Assembly: GCA_016212295.1 (NCBI GenBank)
Contig: JACRGO010000150.1
Coordinates: 1 to 13,278, forward strand
DNA length: 13,278 nucleotides
Direction of reading: 5' to 3'
DNA from: Nitrospinota bacterium
GTDB taxonomy: Bacteria > Nitrospinota > Nitrospinia > JACRGO01
The notes under the pieces are model-generated. The model had not been told where the DNA came from. It ran no database searches and saw only the letters and a list, made by a program, of their open reading frames with translations. A program made the position numbers and the translations under genes. This document shows positions 6,612-12,798 of this stretch, piece by piece; position 1 is the first letter of the stretch, and each line of letters starts with the position of its first letter.

Positions 6612-7088
6612 ATGGCGGGTTCATTGAGTCTTGAAGGAAAAGAGCAAAAGCTTGAAAGGCTTAGGCCGTATTTCATGGCGCTGGCATTTACAATAGGCCT
6701 GGGCTCCTTCATCTATCTGGCTTTTGGAATACTTTATGGCTTCGTGAACATCTGGTTTCCCGGCGAGGTGGCGGAGATTTGCGGGTATGAATTCAATGAT
6801 ACGGACTACACGGGTTATATTCATGTAGTCATCGGGTTCTTCTCGCTGGGTCTTTCGCTGATAGGAGTTTGGGGAATCAGGGATTTGGTTGTTGAAAGAA
6901 AAACCGCCAAGGCGGGAATCGCTGTCTTGGCCATGCTGGCTTATTCATGCGGGGTGGCCATGATGCCGACGTCGGAATACGCCCTTCTGGTGATAGTCGG
7001 CTTGGTTTTGCTGGTTACGAATTTTTTCAGCGGTTTTATCCTCGCTTATATTATCACCGAATTTGTTTCGGAAGGCGCGGGAGCATAA
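6612..7088 (+). CDS. Four-helix membrane protein of the heme-copper operon
   Basis: A 158-residue protein I do not recognise as a named family. It has a charged amphipathic N-terminus (EGKEQKLERLRP), then four hydrophobic segments at about 20-49, 67-89, 99-118 and 122-150. One histidine (His71) lies in the second helix, too few for a bis-His heme within the protein alone. It is encoded between COX1b and the small one-helix gene in the same orientation, so an accessory subunit or assembly factor of the complex is a fair inference. It does not show the features of subunit III. The ATG at 6612 was chosen because it gives the complete charged N-terminus; no clear Shine-Dalgarno precedes it, unlike the neighbouring subunit I and II genes, which could mean lower translation. 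The preceding hairpin may also affect its expression. An internal ATG at codon 22 is the alternative. Confidence 0.75.
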   Translation: MAGSLSLEGKEQKLERLRPYFMALAFTIGLGSFIYLAFGILYGFVNIWFPGEVAEICGYEFNDTDYTGYIHVVIGFFSLGLSLIGVWGIRDLVVERKTAKAGIAVLAMLAYSCGVAMMPTSEYALLVIVGLVLLVTNFFSGFILAYIITEFVSEGAGA

Positions 7089-7155
7089 TGATTCAGGGGC
7101 GTTGCAGGCCTTGAGAAAATAAATTATAAACCTTTTAAAGGGGGTGGAGTAAGTT

Positions 7156-7293
7156 ATGCAAAAAGATAATGACAAAGTCCATGTAGGGCAATGGTTTTAT
7201 GACCAGATTTTTCTTCTTTTTGTTCTTTGCCAACTGATTACCCTGCTTTGCTTTGATATTTGGGGTGTTTTGGATGTAATGAGCGTAAAGTAA
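7156..7293 (+). CDS. Small single-helix subunit, 45 aa (subunit IIa-like)
   Basis: This short reading frame starts MQKDNDKVHVGQWFYD and contains one strong hydrophobic segment (about 18-34), ending VMSVK. It is preceded by GGGGGTGGAG about six bases before the ATG and lies in a 249-base gap that would otherwise be empty within a tight operon. The helix contains CQLIT, and the same five residues occur in the N-terminal anchor of the COX2b protein encoded 44 bases downstream (WCQLITF). In ba3-type oxidases a tiny one-helix subunit IIa occupies the place of a missing subunit II helix, so a similar role is inferred. Whether the shared CQLIT reflects duplication or shared contacts with subunit I cannot be decided from so short a match. 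No catalytic residues are evident. Confidence 0.72.
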   Translation: MQKDNDKVHVGQWFYDQIFLLFVLCQLITLLCFDIWGVLDVMSVK

Positions 7294-7337
7294 AAATCGA
7301 AGCAAATTTATAACAACAACAAGGAGGAGGATATTAA

Positions 7338-7865
7338 ATGAGTCTTTATACCCCGGAAAAACACTGGTGGAAGCCGATGGACAGGGAAGAGATGATCTGG
7401 GTGACCATCGCCTTCATCTGGTGCCAATTAATAACATTCATAATGCCTTTTTCCCACGCCTATGGAAAGCACAATCCCCCGGCTGTGACCTCCAAGGCCA
7501 GCACAGCGGAATATGGCGCGAAGGTGGACAAATTCATCGCTGAAAACAAGACTGGAGAGGAAGCCGGCGTGGCAGTGGTTGAAGTAAAGCCGGAAGTGAA
7601 GGAAATCTACATAGTCGGAAGAAGCTACCAATGGGAGCCGGTCCTGAAACTCCAGCAAGGCAAGGAATACATCCTGCACCTTAGTTCAGGGGATTATGAG
7701 CATGGGATGTCCATACAACCCATGAACATGAACATCATGGCCCTTCCAGGTTATGATTACCACCTGAGAATAACTCCTGACCAGGCCGGCGAGTATTTTA
7801 TCATTTGCAACGAATTCTGCGGCGCCGGACACCACATGATGACCGGAAAGATTTATGTAAGCTGA
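7338..7865 (+). CDS. Second CuA subunit II, ba3-like (COX2b)
   Basis: A 175-residue subunit II with a single N-terminal membrane anchor (about 18-38, no cleavable signal) and a periplasmic cupredoxin domain. The CuA ligands are complete: His122 (YEHGMS), Cys157, Glu159, Cys161, His165 and Met168 in CNEFCGAGHHMM. The one-helix layout and CNxxCGxGH form resemble the ba3-type subunit II, unlike COX2a, which has a signal peptide plus two helices. A linker rich in Ala, Lys and Glu (about 48-88) joins anchor and domain. A good ribosome site (AAGGAGGAGGAT) lies before the ATG. It is the last gene of the operon and is followed by a rho-independent terminator. With COX2a it gives the operon two potential electron-entry ports. 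It may serve COX1b, COX1a or both; the sequence does not say. Confidence 0.92.
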   Translation: MSLYTPEKHWWKPMDREEMIWVTIAFIWCQLITFIMPFSHAYGKHNPPAVTSKASTAEYGAKVDKFIAENKTGEEAGVAVVEVKPEVKEIYIVGRSYQWEPVLKLQQGKEYILHLSSGDYEHGMSIQPMNMNIMALPGYDYHLRITPDQAGEYFIICNEFCGAGHHMMTGKIYVS

Positions 7866-7885
7866 AAATAGTTTTTTTATATTTG

Positions 7886-7926
7886 AAAACCCGCTTTGGG
7901 CGAGAACCCAAAGCGGGTTTTTTTTT
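7886..7926 (+). terminator. Rho-independent terminator of the heme-copper operon
   Basis: A perfect stem, AAAACCCGCTTTGGG (7886-7900) with its complement at 7907-7921, closes a six-base loop CGAGAA and runs into a T-tract to 7926. It begins 20 bases after the COX2b stop. Confidence 0.93.
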
Positions 7927-7967
7927 GGGGAAAAGACTTGGTTAGAGGACTATGCTTTGAACTTGGA

Positions 7968-7986
7968 TTTCGTTATAATAACGAAA
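7968..7986. promoter_or_regulatory. 19-bp palindrome over a perfect -10 box
   Basis: TTTCGTTAT and ATAACGAAA are exact inverted arms around a single central A, and TATAAT (7974-7979) lies within them. No good -35 box stands 17 bases upstream, which fits a regulated promoter. A repressor or activator site controlling the DUF3422 gene is inferred. Confidence 0.5.
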
Positions 7987-8016
7987 CTGGAGTCTTTAAA
8001 TTCCACATCCCCCTGG

Positions 8017-8034
8017 CCCCCTTTTCCAAGGGGG
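8017..8034. repeat. Short C/G-rich hairpin before the DUF3422 gene
   Basis: CCCCCTT, a loop of TTCC and AAGGGGG form a perfect 7-bp hairpin, flanked by near-complementary AATTCC/GGAATT. It ends 20 bases before the start codon at 8055 and takes up part of the leader. It resembles a widely dispersed intergenic repeat type (CCCCCT...AAGGGGG). Confidence 0.5.
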
Positions 8035-8054
8035 AATTAAAATAGGCCCTTATA

Positions 8055-9389
8055 ATGTTTCAATGCGAAAAAAAAGAACAGATAGACCTCATCCACGGGG
8101 ATATCCATAAAAGCGGGATACCGGAACCGTCCCTCCCGGTGCAGATACATGCCGTCTCTTATCTGATAGGGGACGATATAAAGGACCGCTCGGTCTTTCG
8201 CGATGAGTTCGAACGGATACTCACGCATATAGGAATTGATTCCGGGTACAGGAGCATCACGGGAAGGGCAGGCCAGGGCCGCAAGGACTATGGTCCACGC
8301 GTGGGCCAGTTGATCGCCACCTGGGAACTCCATTCCAGGTATTACATCTTCCAGTTCTGGTTTTTTCCAGGATCGGAAAGCAAGGATCTTGCCTTCGGCC
8401 CCATCCAGTGTCCAGCCCCCATCATGGACTTTTGCCCTTCCGGGGAAAAGCTCTCTTCACTGGACATAATCGTGTCGGACAAGTCCTTCGGCGATCCCAA
8501 ATCCATCCATGAAAAGCTCGGCGGCGCCACCCTCTTCGCAAGCCGCGCCCTGGACTCAGGCATAGACATCTACACCAATTATTATCCGGATAATTATGAC
8601 CGGGAGAGGTATTTGATATTCGCGGACAAGAAAAAGGGTTTGCTGGAGAACCTGGAGTTCGTGGTGGAAAGCGTGGTGCGCATTGAGAACAGTTACCACT
8701 CCATGCTTTTGCCCTTGCCGATGTTTTACGATGGATTGGAACGGGTACATAAACTGGAGCAGGGACTTGCCGGCAAGGTGGACGAGATTCAGGAAAAACT
8801 GGGCGAGGCGGACATCGCGCGGCTCAAGGCATGGCTCAAGGACCTCACCGGCAAAATGGCGGACGTGACCCACCTTTTTGAAAAACTGGGACACTTCATC
8901 TCGTCCGTCCCCGCCTATGAACAGATATATCATCAGACCATGGAGCAGTTGCAGGAGAAGAAGATACCTGGCTTGAAGCCTCTTTCCGAATTCGTGAACC
9001 GGAAGACCATGTTCATAAGCACTGACTATACCAGCTTCATGAAGCGGATTGAGAGCCTTGGCAAGGGGGTATCCGACACAATATCAATCCTGCGGACCAA
9101 GATAGACATGAACCTTGAAGAGCAGAACTTGAAGCTCCTGCACAGCATGGACAAGACCGGCAAGGTCCAGGTAAAGCTCCAGCAGACCGTGGAAGGGGTG
9201 TCTATAATCATATTGGCCTACTACATGACGTCTCTCTCAACTTACGCGTTCAAATTTCTGGAAAAAGAGGGGCTTATTCGCGACCACCTGCTTTTTACTG
9301 TTTTTTTCATCCCTGTGGCGTTCCTGTTGGGGTTTTTGGTAACCAGAAGGGCTAGGCACAAAATCATTGAAGATGATGGACAGGACTGA
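8055..9389 (+). CDS. DUF3422 family membrane protein
   Basis: A 444-residue protein of a widespread but uncharacterised family. Recognition rests on the C-terminal third, ILRTKIDMNLEEQN followed by LLHSMDKTGKVQVKLQQTVEG and two membrane helices (about 383-402 and 412-430), which is the hallmark of DUF3422. The long N-terminal part is soluble and mixed alpha/beta, and the centre (about 225-360) is largely helical with coiled-coil character. The two-helix C-terminus with a large N-terminal cytoplasmic domain recalls the topology of CorA-type channels, but I see no GMN motif and do not claim transport. The start at 8055 has no clear ribosome site and lies just after a hairpin. It is translationally coupled to yraN by a TGATG overlap. 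Function is unknown. Confidence 0.88.
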   Translation: MFQCEKKEQIDLIHGDIHKSGIPEPSLPVQIHAVSYLIGDDIKDRSVFRDEFERILTHIGIDSGYRSITGRAGQGRKDYGPRVGQLIATWELHSRYYIFQFWFFPGSESKDLAFGPIQCPAPIMDFCPSGEKLSSLDIIVSDKSFGDPKSIHEKLGGATLFASRALDSGIDIYTNYYPDNYDRERYLIFADKKKGLLENLEFVVESVVRIENSYHSMLLPLPMFYDGLERVHKLEQGLAGKVDEIQEKLGEADIARLKAWLKDLTGKMADVTHLFEKLGHFISSVPAYEQIYHQTMEQLQEKKIPGLKPLSEFVNRKTMFISTDYTSFMKRIESLGKGVSDTISILRTKIDMNLEEQNLKLLHSMDKTGKVQVKLQQTVEGVSIIILAYYMTSLSTYAFKFLEKEGLIRDHLLFTVFFIPVAFLLGFLVTRRARHKIIEDDGQD

Positions 9390-9775
9390 TGTGGAAGAAG
9401 TCGAATGCCCATGAAGATTCCACTACCCCCGCCCACCTGGATTGTGGGAGAAAGGGAGAGGAGTTGGCTTTAAAACTCCTTCAAAAAGAAGGGTACAGGA
9501 TCATTGAGCGGAATTTCAGGTGCCCCTTCGGGGAGATAGACGTGGTGGCGAGGGACGGAAAGACCGTGGTTTTTGTTGAAGTCAAGGCCCGCGAATCAGG
9601 GCGGCTTTCCCCTCCCTATCTGGCGGTTGGCAAGGCAAAGCGCATGAAAATAAAAAAAAGCGCCCGGTACTATTTAAATCGAAAGAGGGCGGGCCAAGTG
9701 GAATGCCGGTTTGATATAGTATCCATCACTTTCGATGATGGCCCTGCCTGTGAACTTATCCGCGGGGCCTTTTAA
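9389..9775 (+). CDS. yraN: YraN family (UPF0102) putative endonuclease
   Basis: A 128-residue protein of the YraN/UPF0102 family, which has a restriction-endonuclease-like (PD-(D/E)XK) fold. Visible marks are GRKGEELALKLLQKEGY (20-36), ERNFRCPFGEIDVVARDG (40-57), and VFVEVKAR (61-68), with Asp51, Glu64 and Lys66 as the likely metal and catalytic residues. The C-terminal RFDIVSI (107-113) is also typical. It is cytoplasmic; roles in DNA processing have been suggested for the family but its substrate is not settled. The start ATG overlaps the stop of the DUF3422 gene (TGATG), so the two are co-translated. Another possible start would remove the poorly conserved first 15 or so residues. The gene is followed by a large inverted repeat. 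Confidence 0.9.
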   Translation: MWKKSNAHEDSTTPAHLDCGRKGEELALKLLQKEGYRIIERNFRCPFGEIDVVARDGKTVVFVEVKARESGRLSPPYLAVGKAKRMKIKKSARYYLNRKRAGQVECRFDIVSITFDDGPACELIRGAF

Positions 9776-9797
9776 TAAATAAAAATATGAAAAATGA

Positions 9798-9874
9798 ACC
9801 GCGGAGACGCTGAGGCGCGGAGAAAGGATTTTTAAATTATAGAGCTTTTCTCCGCGCCTCAGCGTCTTTGCGGT
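9798..9874. repeat. Long inverted repeat between yraN and the glycosyltransferase gene
   Basis: The 28-base arm at 9798-9825 matches the reverse complement of 9847-9874 at 26 of 28 positions around a 21-base AT-rich loop. No T-run follows, so it is more likely a dispersed repeat (GCGGAGACGC...GCGTCTTTGCGG type) than a standard terminator, though the hairpin could still end or protect the yraN transcript. Confidence 0.8.
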
Positions 9875-9925
9875 GAAATATCAACGGTTGAGGTTGATTC
9901 CTCCCGGTTTTATGGTAAAAAACAC

Positions 9926-11056
9926 ATGCCCAAAGTCGCCATAGTCCACGACTGGCTTACAGGAATGAGAGGCGGCGAGAGATGCCTTGAGGTCTTTTGC
10001 GAGATCTTTCCCAAGGCCGACCTCTTTACCCTGCTTCACGTCAAAGGATCAGTCTCCAGGACAATAGAGGAAATGCGCGTCAAGACCTCCGCCCTCCAGC
10101 GCCTTCCCTTTGCGGAAAAAAAGTACAGATACTATCTCCCGCTGATGCCCCGCCTTATTGAGAAATTCGACCTGTCCACTTATGACTTGGTGCTTAGCAG
10201 CAGCCATTGCGCGGCGAAGGGGGCCCGGCCCGGCCCGAATACAAGCCACATCTGTTACTGCTATTCCCCCATGAGGTATATATGGGACCTTCACGATTCC
10301 TACTTCGGCAAGGAGGGCATGGGCGCGCTGGAGGGGCTGGCCATGTCCCTTTTTATGGGATATTTAAGGAATTGGGACAGGAGGACCGCTAAGAGCGTTG
10401 ATAAATTCATCGCCATTTCCAGATTTGTGGCGGAGAGGATAAGGAACTGCTATGGGCGGGAGTCAGAGGTGGTCTATCCCCCGGTTAATACATCTTTTTA
10501 TGTCCCGCGAAATGGGCCAGGAGATTATTTCCTCATGGTAACGGCTATGGCGCCTTATAAGAGGGTGGACCTGGCCGTCAGGGCGTTCAACCGTCTGAAA
10601 CTTCCGTTGAAAATAATCGGGACCGGGCAAATGGCGTCGCGGTTGAGGGAGATTGCAGGTCCCAATATCGAATTTCTGGGATGGAGGAGCGACGAGGAAG
10701 TCAGGGACGCTTATGCTGGATGCCGCGCGTTTATTTTTCCCGGTGTTGAGGATTTCGGTATAACGCCGCTGGAGGCGCAAAGCTGCGGGAGGCCGGTGAT
10801 AGCGCTGGGAAGGGGGGGGGCGCTGGAGACAGTGGCGCCAGTGAACCCGGAAGGAACGGCGGGCGTCCCGGCCCGGCAAGCCACCGGCGTCTTTTTTTAT
10901 GAACAGGACGAGAGGGCGCTTGAGGAAGCGGTCATGGTCTTTCTGAGGATCGAAAAGGATTTTCAGCAGGACGCGATCAGGCGGAACGCCCTGAAATTCG
11001 ACAGGACCGAATTCAAGAAAAGCATGGAGAAGCATTTGAAGGATTTCGTAATTTGA
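9926..11056 (+). CDS. Glycosyltransferase family 4 (GT-B fold)
   Basis: A 376-residue retaining glycosyltransferase that would move a sugar from a nucleotide-sugar to a cell-envelope or polysaccharide acceptor in the cytoplasm. The N-terminal domain starts KVAIVHDWLTGMRGGERC with the glycine-rich turn of the family. The C-terminal Rossmann domain has the linker FIAISRFVAERI, YPPVNT, AMAPYKRVDLAVRAF and the E-x7-E motif with Glu275 and Glu283 in EDFGITPLE, followed by GRPVIALGRGGALETV. The hydrophobic stretch at 137-147 is probably a membrane-surface element, not a span. Between GGALETV and TGVFF there is an extra glycine/proline/alanine-rich insert (about 306-319) not usual for the family. 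No ribosome site is obvious before 9926. No other polysaccharide genes are nearby, so sugar and acceptor cannot be named. Confidence 0.88.
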   Translation: MPKVAIVHDWLTGMRGGERCLEVFCEIFPKADLFTLLHVKGSVSRTIEEMRVKTSALQRLPFAEKKYRYYLPLMPRLIEKFDLSTYDLVLSSSHCAAKGARPGPNTSHICYCYSPMRYIWDLHDSYFGKEGMGALEGLAMSLFMGYLRNWDRRTAKSVDKFIAISRFVAERIRNCYGRESEVVYPPVNTSFYVPRNGPGDYFLMVTAMAPYKRVDLAVRAFNRLKLPLKIIGTGQMASRLREIAGPNIEFLGWRSDEEVRDAYAGCRAFIFPGVEDFGITPLEAQSCGRPVIALGRGGALETVAPVNPEGTAGVPARQATGVFFYEQDERALEEAVMVFLRIEKDFQQDAIRRNALKFDRTEFKKSMEKHLKDFVI

Positions 11057-11364
11057 AAAGCCTGGAACCACGAATTAACTCGAATATTTCATAGCGCGAC
11101 GTGGCCGCAACCAAAATAAATTTCGCTGTATTCAAACGTTTGATGATATTATTACGTTCAGAAATTTACCTTTTCCGCTTTAAATAAAACCGGCGTTGAT
11201 GCTTCAAGAGAAATTTATTTTGGCTGCGGACACGTCGCGCTATGCGACCGGCTTAAAAATTTGCGCGGACAAGGCAAATTTCTGAACGTAATAATATAAA
11301 AACACACCTTTGGCCTTTAAAAACAATTCGTGTCCATTCGTGGTTCAAATTCCTATCAAGCTTT
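11057..11364. other. Gene-free region with interleaved inverted repeats
   Basis: No coding sequence is supported here. Three inverted pairs fill it. The outer pair is 11065-11085 with 11326-11346 (18 of 21). Pair A is 11090-11124 with 11210-11244 (33 of 35). Pair B is 11146-11178 with 11265-11297 (31 of 33). A and B are interleaved (A B A' B'), not nested. Confidence 0.9.
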
Positions 11365-11556
11365 TCAGGAGCCCTTTTCGCTTGTCACAGGGTATTCGCC
11401 AATGCTCCGGCAATTTGCCGAGTACATGATTACCTCATCTTTCAGTCTGTTTGCCTCCCCCACCTTTTCATCTATATATTTCAACGCCTGAAAAGCCGCG
11501 AAGGCGCACCCCGAATTAAAAAACAAAAAAAGAGACAGAAATATTATCTTGGCCAT
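11365..11556 (-). CDS. Small exported protein of unknown function, 63 aa
   Basis: A short minus-strand gene I do not recognise. The start codon at 11556 is preceded by a perfect AGGAGGT (11572-11566) nine bases upstream, the best argument that it is real. The protein opens with MAKIIFLSLFLFFNSGCAFA, a signal peptide that could be cut after AFA; the cysteine in NSGC is only a poor lipobox, so a lipoprotein is less likely. The mature part of about 43 residues is charged and probably helical (YIDEKVGEANRLKDEV), with one cysteine (Cys49), and ends TSEKGS. It stands alone between two repeat-rich spaces and is convergent with the glycosyltransferase gene. Function unknown. Confidence 0.68.
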   Translation of the reverse strand: MAKIIFLSLFLFFNSGCAFAAFQALKYIDEKVGEANRLKDEVIMYSANCRSIGEYPVTSEKGS

Positions 11557-11611
11557 TACGATGTTACCTCCTGATAAAAGTTTATGAATTAGATTCTTGG
11601 ATAAGGAATGC

Positions 11612-11670
11612 AGGAAGCCAGGAAAAAACCGGAAAGGCAGGAAAAATATAAAAAATTTTCCTGGCTTCCT
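11612..11670. repeat. 15-bp inverted repeat upstream of the small exported protein
   Basis: AGGAAGCCAGGAAAA (11612-11626) is the exact reverse complement of 11656-11670. The loop contains a degenerate copy of the same arm (GGCAGGAAAAA), so the element also has direct-repeat character. It lies about 55 bases upstream of the small minus-strand gene's start. Confidence 0.75.
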
Positions 11671-11933
11671 TATAAAAAATTCATGGTAAATAAGAATTTC
11701 AAATATTTTTGGTTAGAATTTGTTTATTGCGTAAGCGCATACTAAGGACGTGCATGCTTGAGGCCGAAAATAGGCAAGGGCCTGGGCGCGCGGCCGCGGA
11801 TAAGGATCACGGACAACAATTTTTACTATGGATTTTTCAGGCCAGACAAAAGAGAAAAATGCTGAAGATTAAAAATGGCGAGAACGCGCGAATTTCCGTT
11901 GCAAAAATCAGTTTAACTGTATAATTGAGAGGC

Positions 11934-11967
11934 ATAGTCAACGCTTTTTTAAAAGTGCGTTGACTAT
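11934..11967. repeat. Perfect 11-bp stem-loop
   Basis: ATAGTCAACGC (11934-11944) pairs exactly with GCGTTGACTAT (11957-11967) around a 12-base T- and A-rich loop. No T-run follows. It could be a protein-binding dyad or the remnant of a mobile element end. Confidence 0.6.
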
Positions 11968-12074
11968 AGCTACTATTTCCGAAGTAATAATATGAGTTAT
12001 TTTGATAACGTTTATACAGGCTATCACAAAGACCGGTCCCATAGCAAAAAAATTTTTTTAATAATATAAAAAGC

Positions 12075-12105
12075 TTGATAATTTCGGGGGGGGGGGGGGT
12101 AAAAT
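12075..12105 (+). promoter_or_regulatory. Promoter with a 14-G tract as its spacer (candidate phase-variable switch)
   Basis: TTGATA (12075-12080) and TAAAAT (12100-12105) each match the sigma-70 consensus at five of six bases. The 19-base spacer is ATTTC followed by 14 consecutive G's (12086-12099). Slippage in the tract would change the box spacing; two fewer G's would give the optimal 17. The start codon at 12147 lies about 35 bases after the expected transcription start. Confidence 0.65.
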
Positions 12106-12146
12106 TGCGGCATTAAAAACCAACTTCTAATTCAGTGGGGACAGCC

Positions 12147-12798
12147 ATGAGAAAAATTCCGTTATCCGTATTTGCTGTTTTTTGTTTTCTGGTTGGCGTT
12201 GAGAGCGCTCAAGCGGGGGCAGCCAAGACGGGAACCCTTGCCGTTACAACGGTTGACGCGAACGGCGAAAATATTGACGCCCCCATAACGGTGGCGAAAG
12301 GGAAAACTACCGTGCAGGAAGGGAACGGCGACTCTCCCTGCCGGGGCGTACACGACAACTTTCGGGGAGTTGGCCGGCTATGCCGTCAGGACGCCTAAAA
12401 CCGGCAAGAAAACAGTAATGGTAAAACCCCGAACCGGGCAAAGTGTTGTGGCGGTTTACTCCTCCACAGCCGACGTCTGGACCCTGGCCAAACTCCCGGA
12501 CACGGGCCAGACCATAGCCCCATTTTCTCCGAGCTATAAGACTGACGGCGACTGCACGATCAATCCCCCCTCTGACACCGACTGGAGGTACTCCAATATA
12601 AGAGAACTACCTTCTCTATTAGATTTCTCAAAATCAACCGAGCCCTGGATAGACGCCGAATATTTTCCCAAGGCCCACGCCGCTCGGTACGCTTCGTCCA
12701 CTTTCGACCCAGAGGACCCTTACTCCGCATACCTTGCATCGATCTTCGGTTCAGACACGAGCCAGTATATCCGCTGCGTTCGTGGTGATGGGCAGTGA
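12147..12798 (+). pseudogene. Secreted DUF1566/Lcl_C-like protein gene, frameshifted and internally shortened
   Basis: Two overlapping frames together make one recognisable protein. From ATG 12147 (weak GGGG ribosome site) the first frame gives a signal peptide (MRKIPLSVFAVFCFLVGVES, ending AQA) and a beta-rich repeat-like domain (GTLAVTTVDANGENIDAPIT). Near 12321-12325 the sense passes to the +1 frame: skipping one base joins VQEG to TATLPAGAYTTTFGELAGY, so one extra base is present. The second frame continues to the stop at 12798 and gives about 216 residues in total. Its C-terminus, DWRYSNIRELPSLLDFS...YASST...YIRCVRG, matches the end of DUF1566/Lcl_C domains. The part expected between LPDTGQT...INPPS and DWR (normally containing TVTDNxTGLMW) is missing. 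A sequencing error could explain the frameshift but not the missing segment. Probably a decayed surface protein. Confidence 0.7.

Larger units (their letters stand above)
11557..12146. other. Gene-poor region with hairpins and a phase-variable-looking promoter
   Basis: Apart from the inverted repeat at 11612-11670, a perfect 11-bp stem (11934-11944 with 11957-11967) and the poly-G promoter at 12075-12105, I see no supported gene. Short open frames here lack ribosome sites and protein-like composition. Confidence 0.6.

Noticed and set aside
8055-9389. CorA-type magnesium channel
   Set aside because: The two C-terminal helices recall CorA, but the GMN signature is absent and the sequence matches DUF3422 throughout its C-terminal part.
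11709-11924. 71-residue plus-strand reading frame
   Set aside because: No ribosome site, atypical composition rich in Arg, Lys and Gln, and no recognisable domain; lies in a repeat-rich spacer.
11992-12069. 25-residue frame beginning MSYFDNVYTGYHKD
   Set aside because: No ribosome site and ends in low-complexity AT sequence; too short to support.
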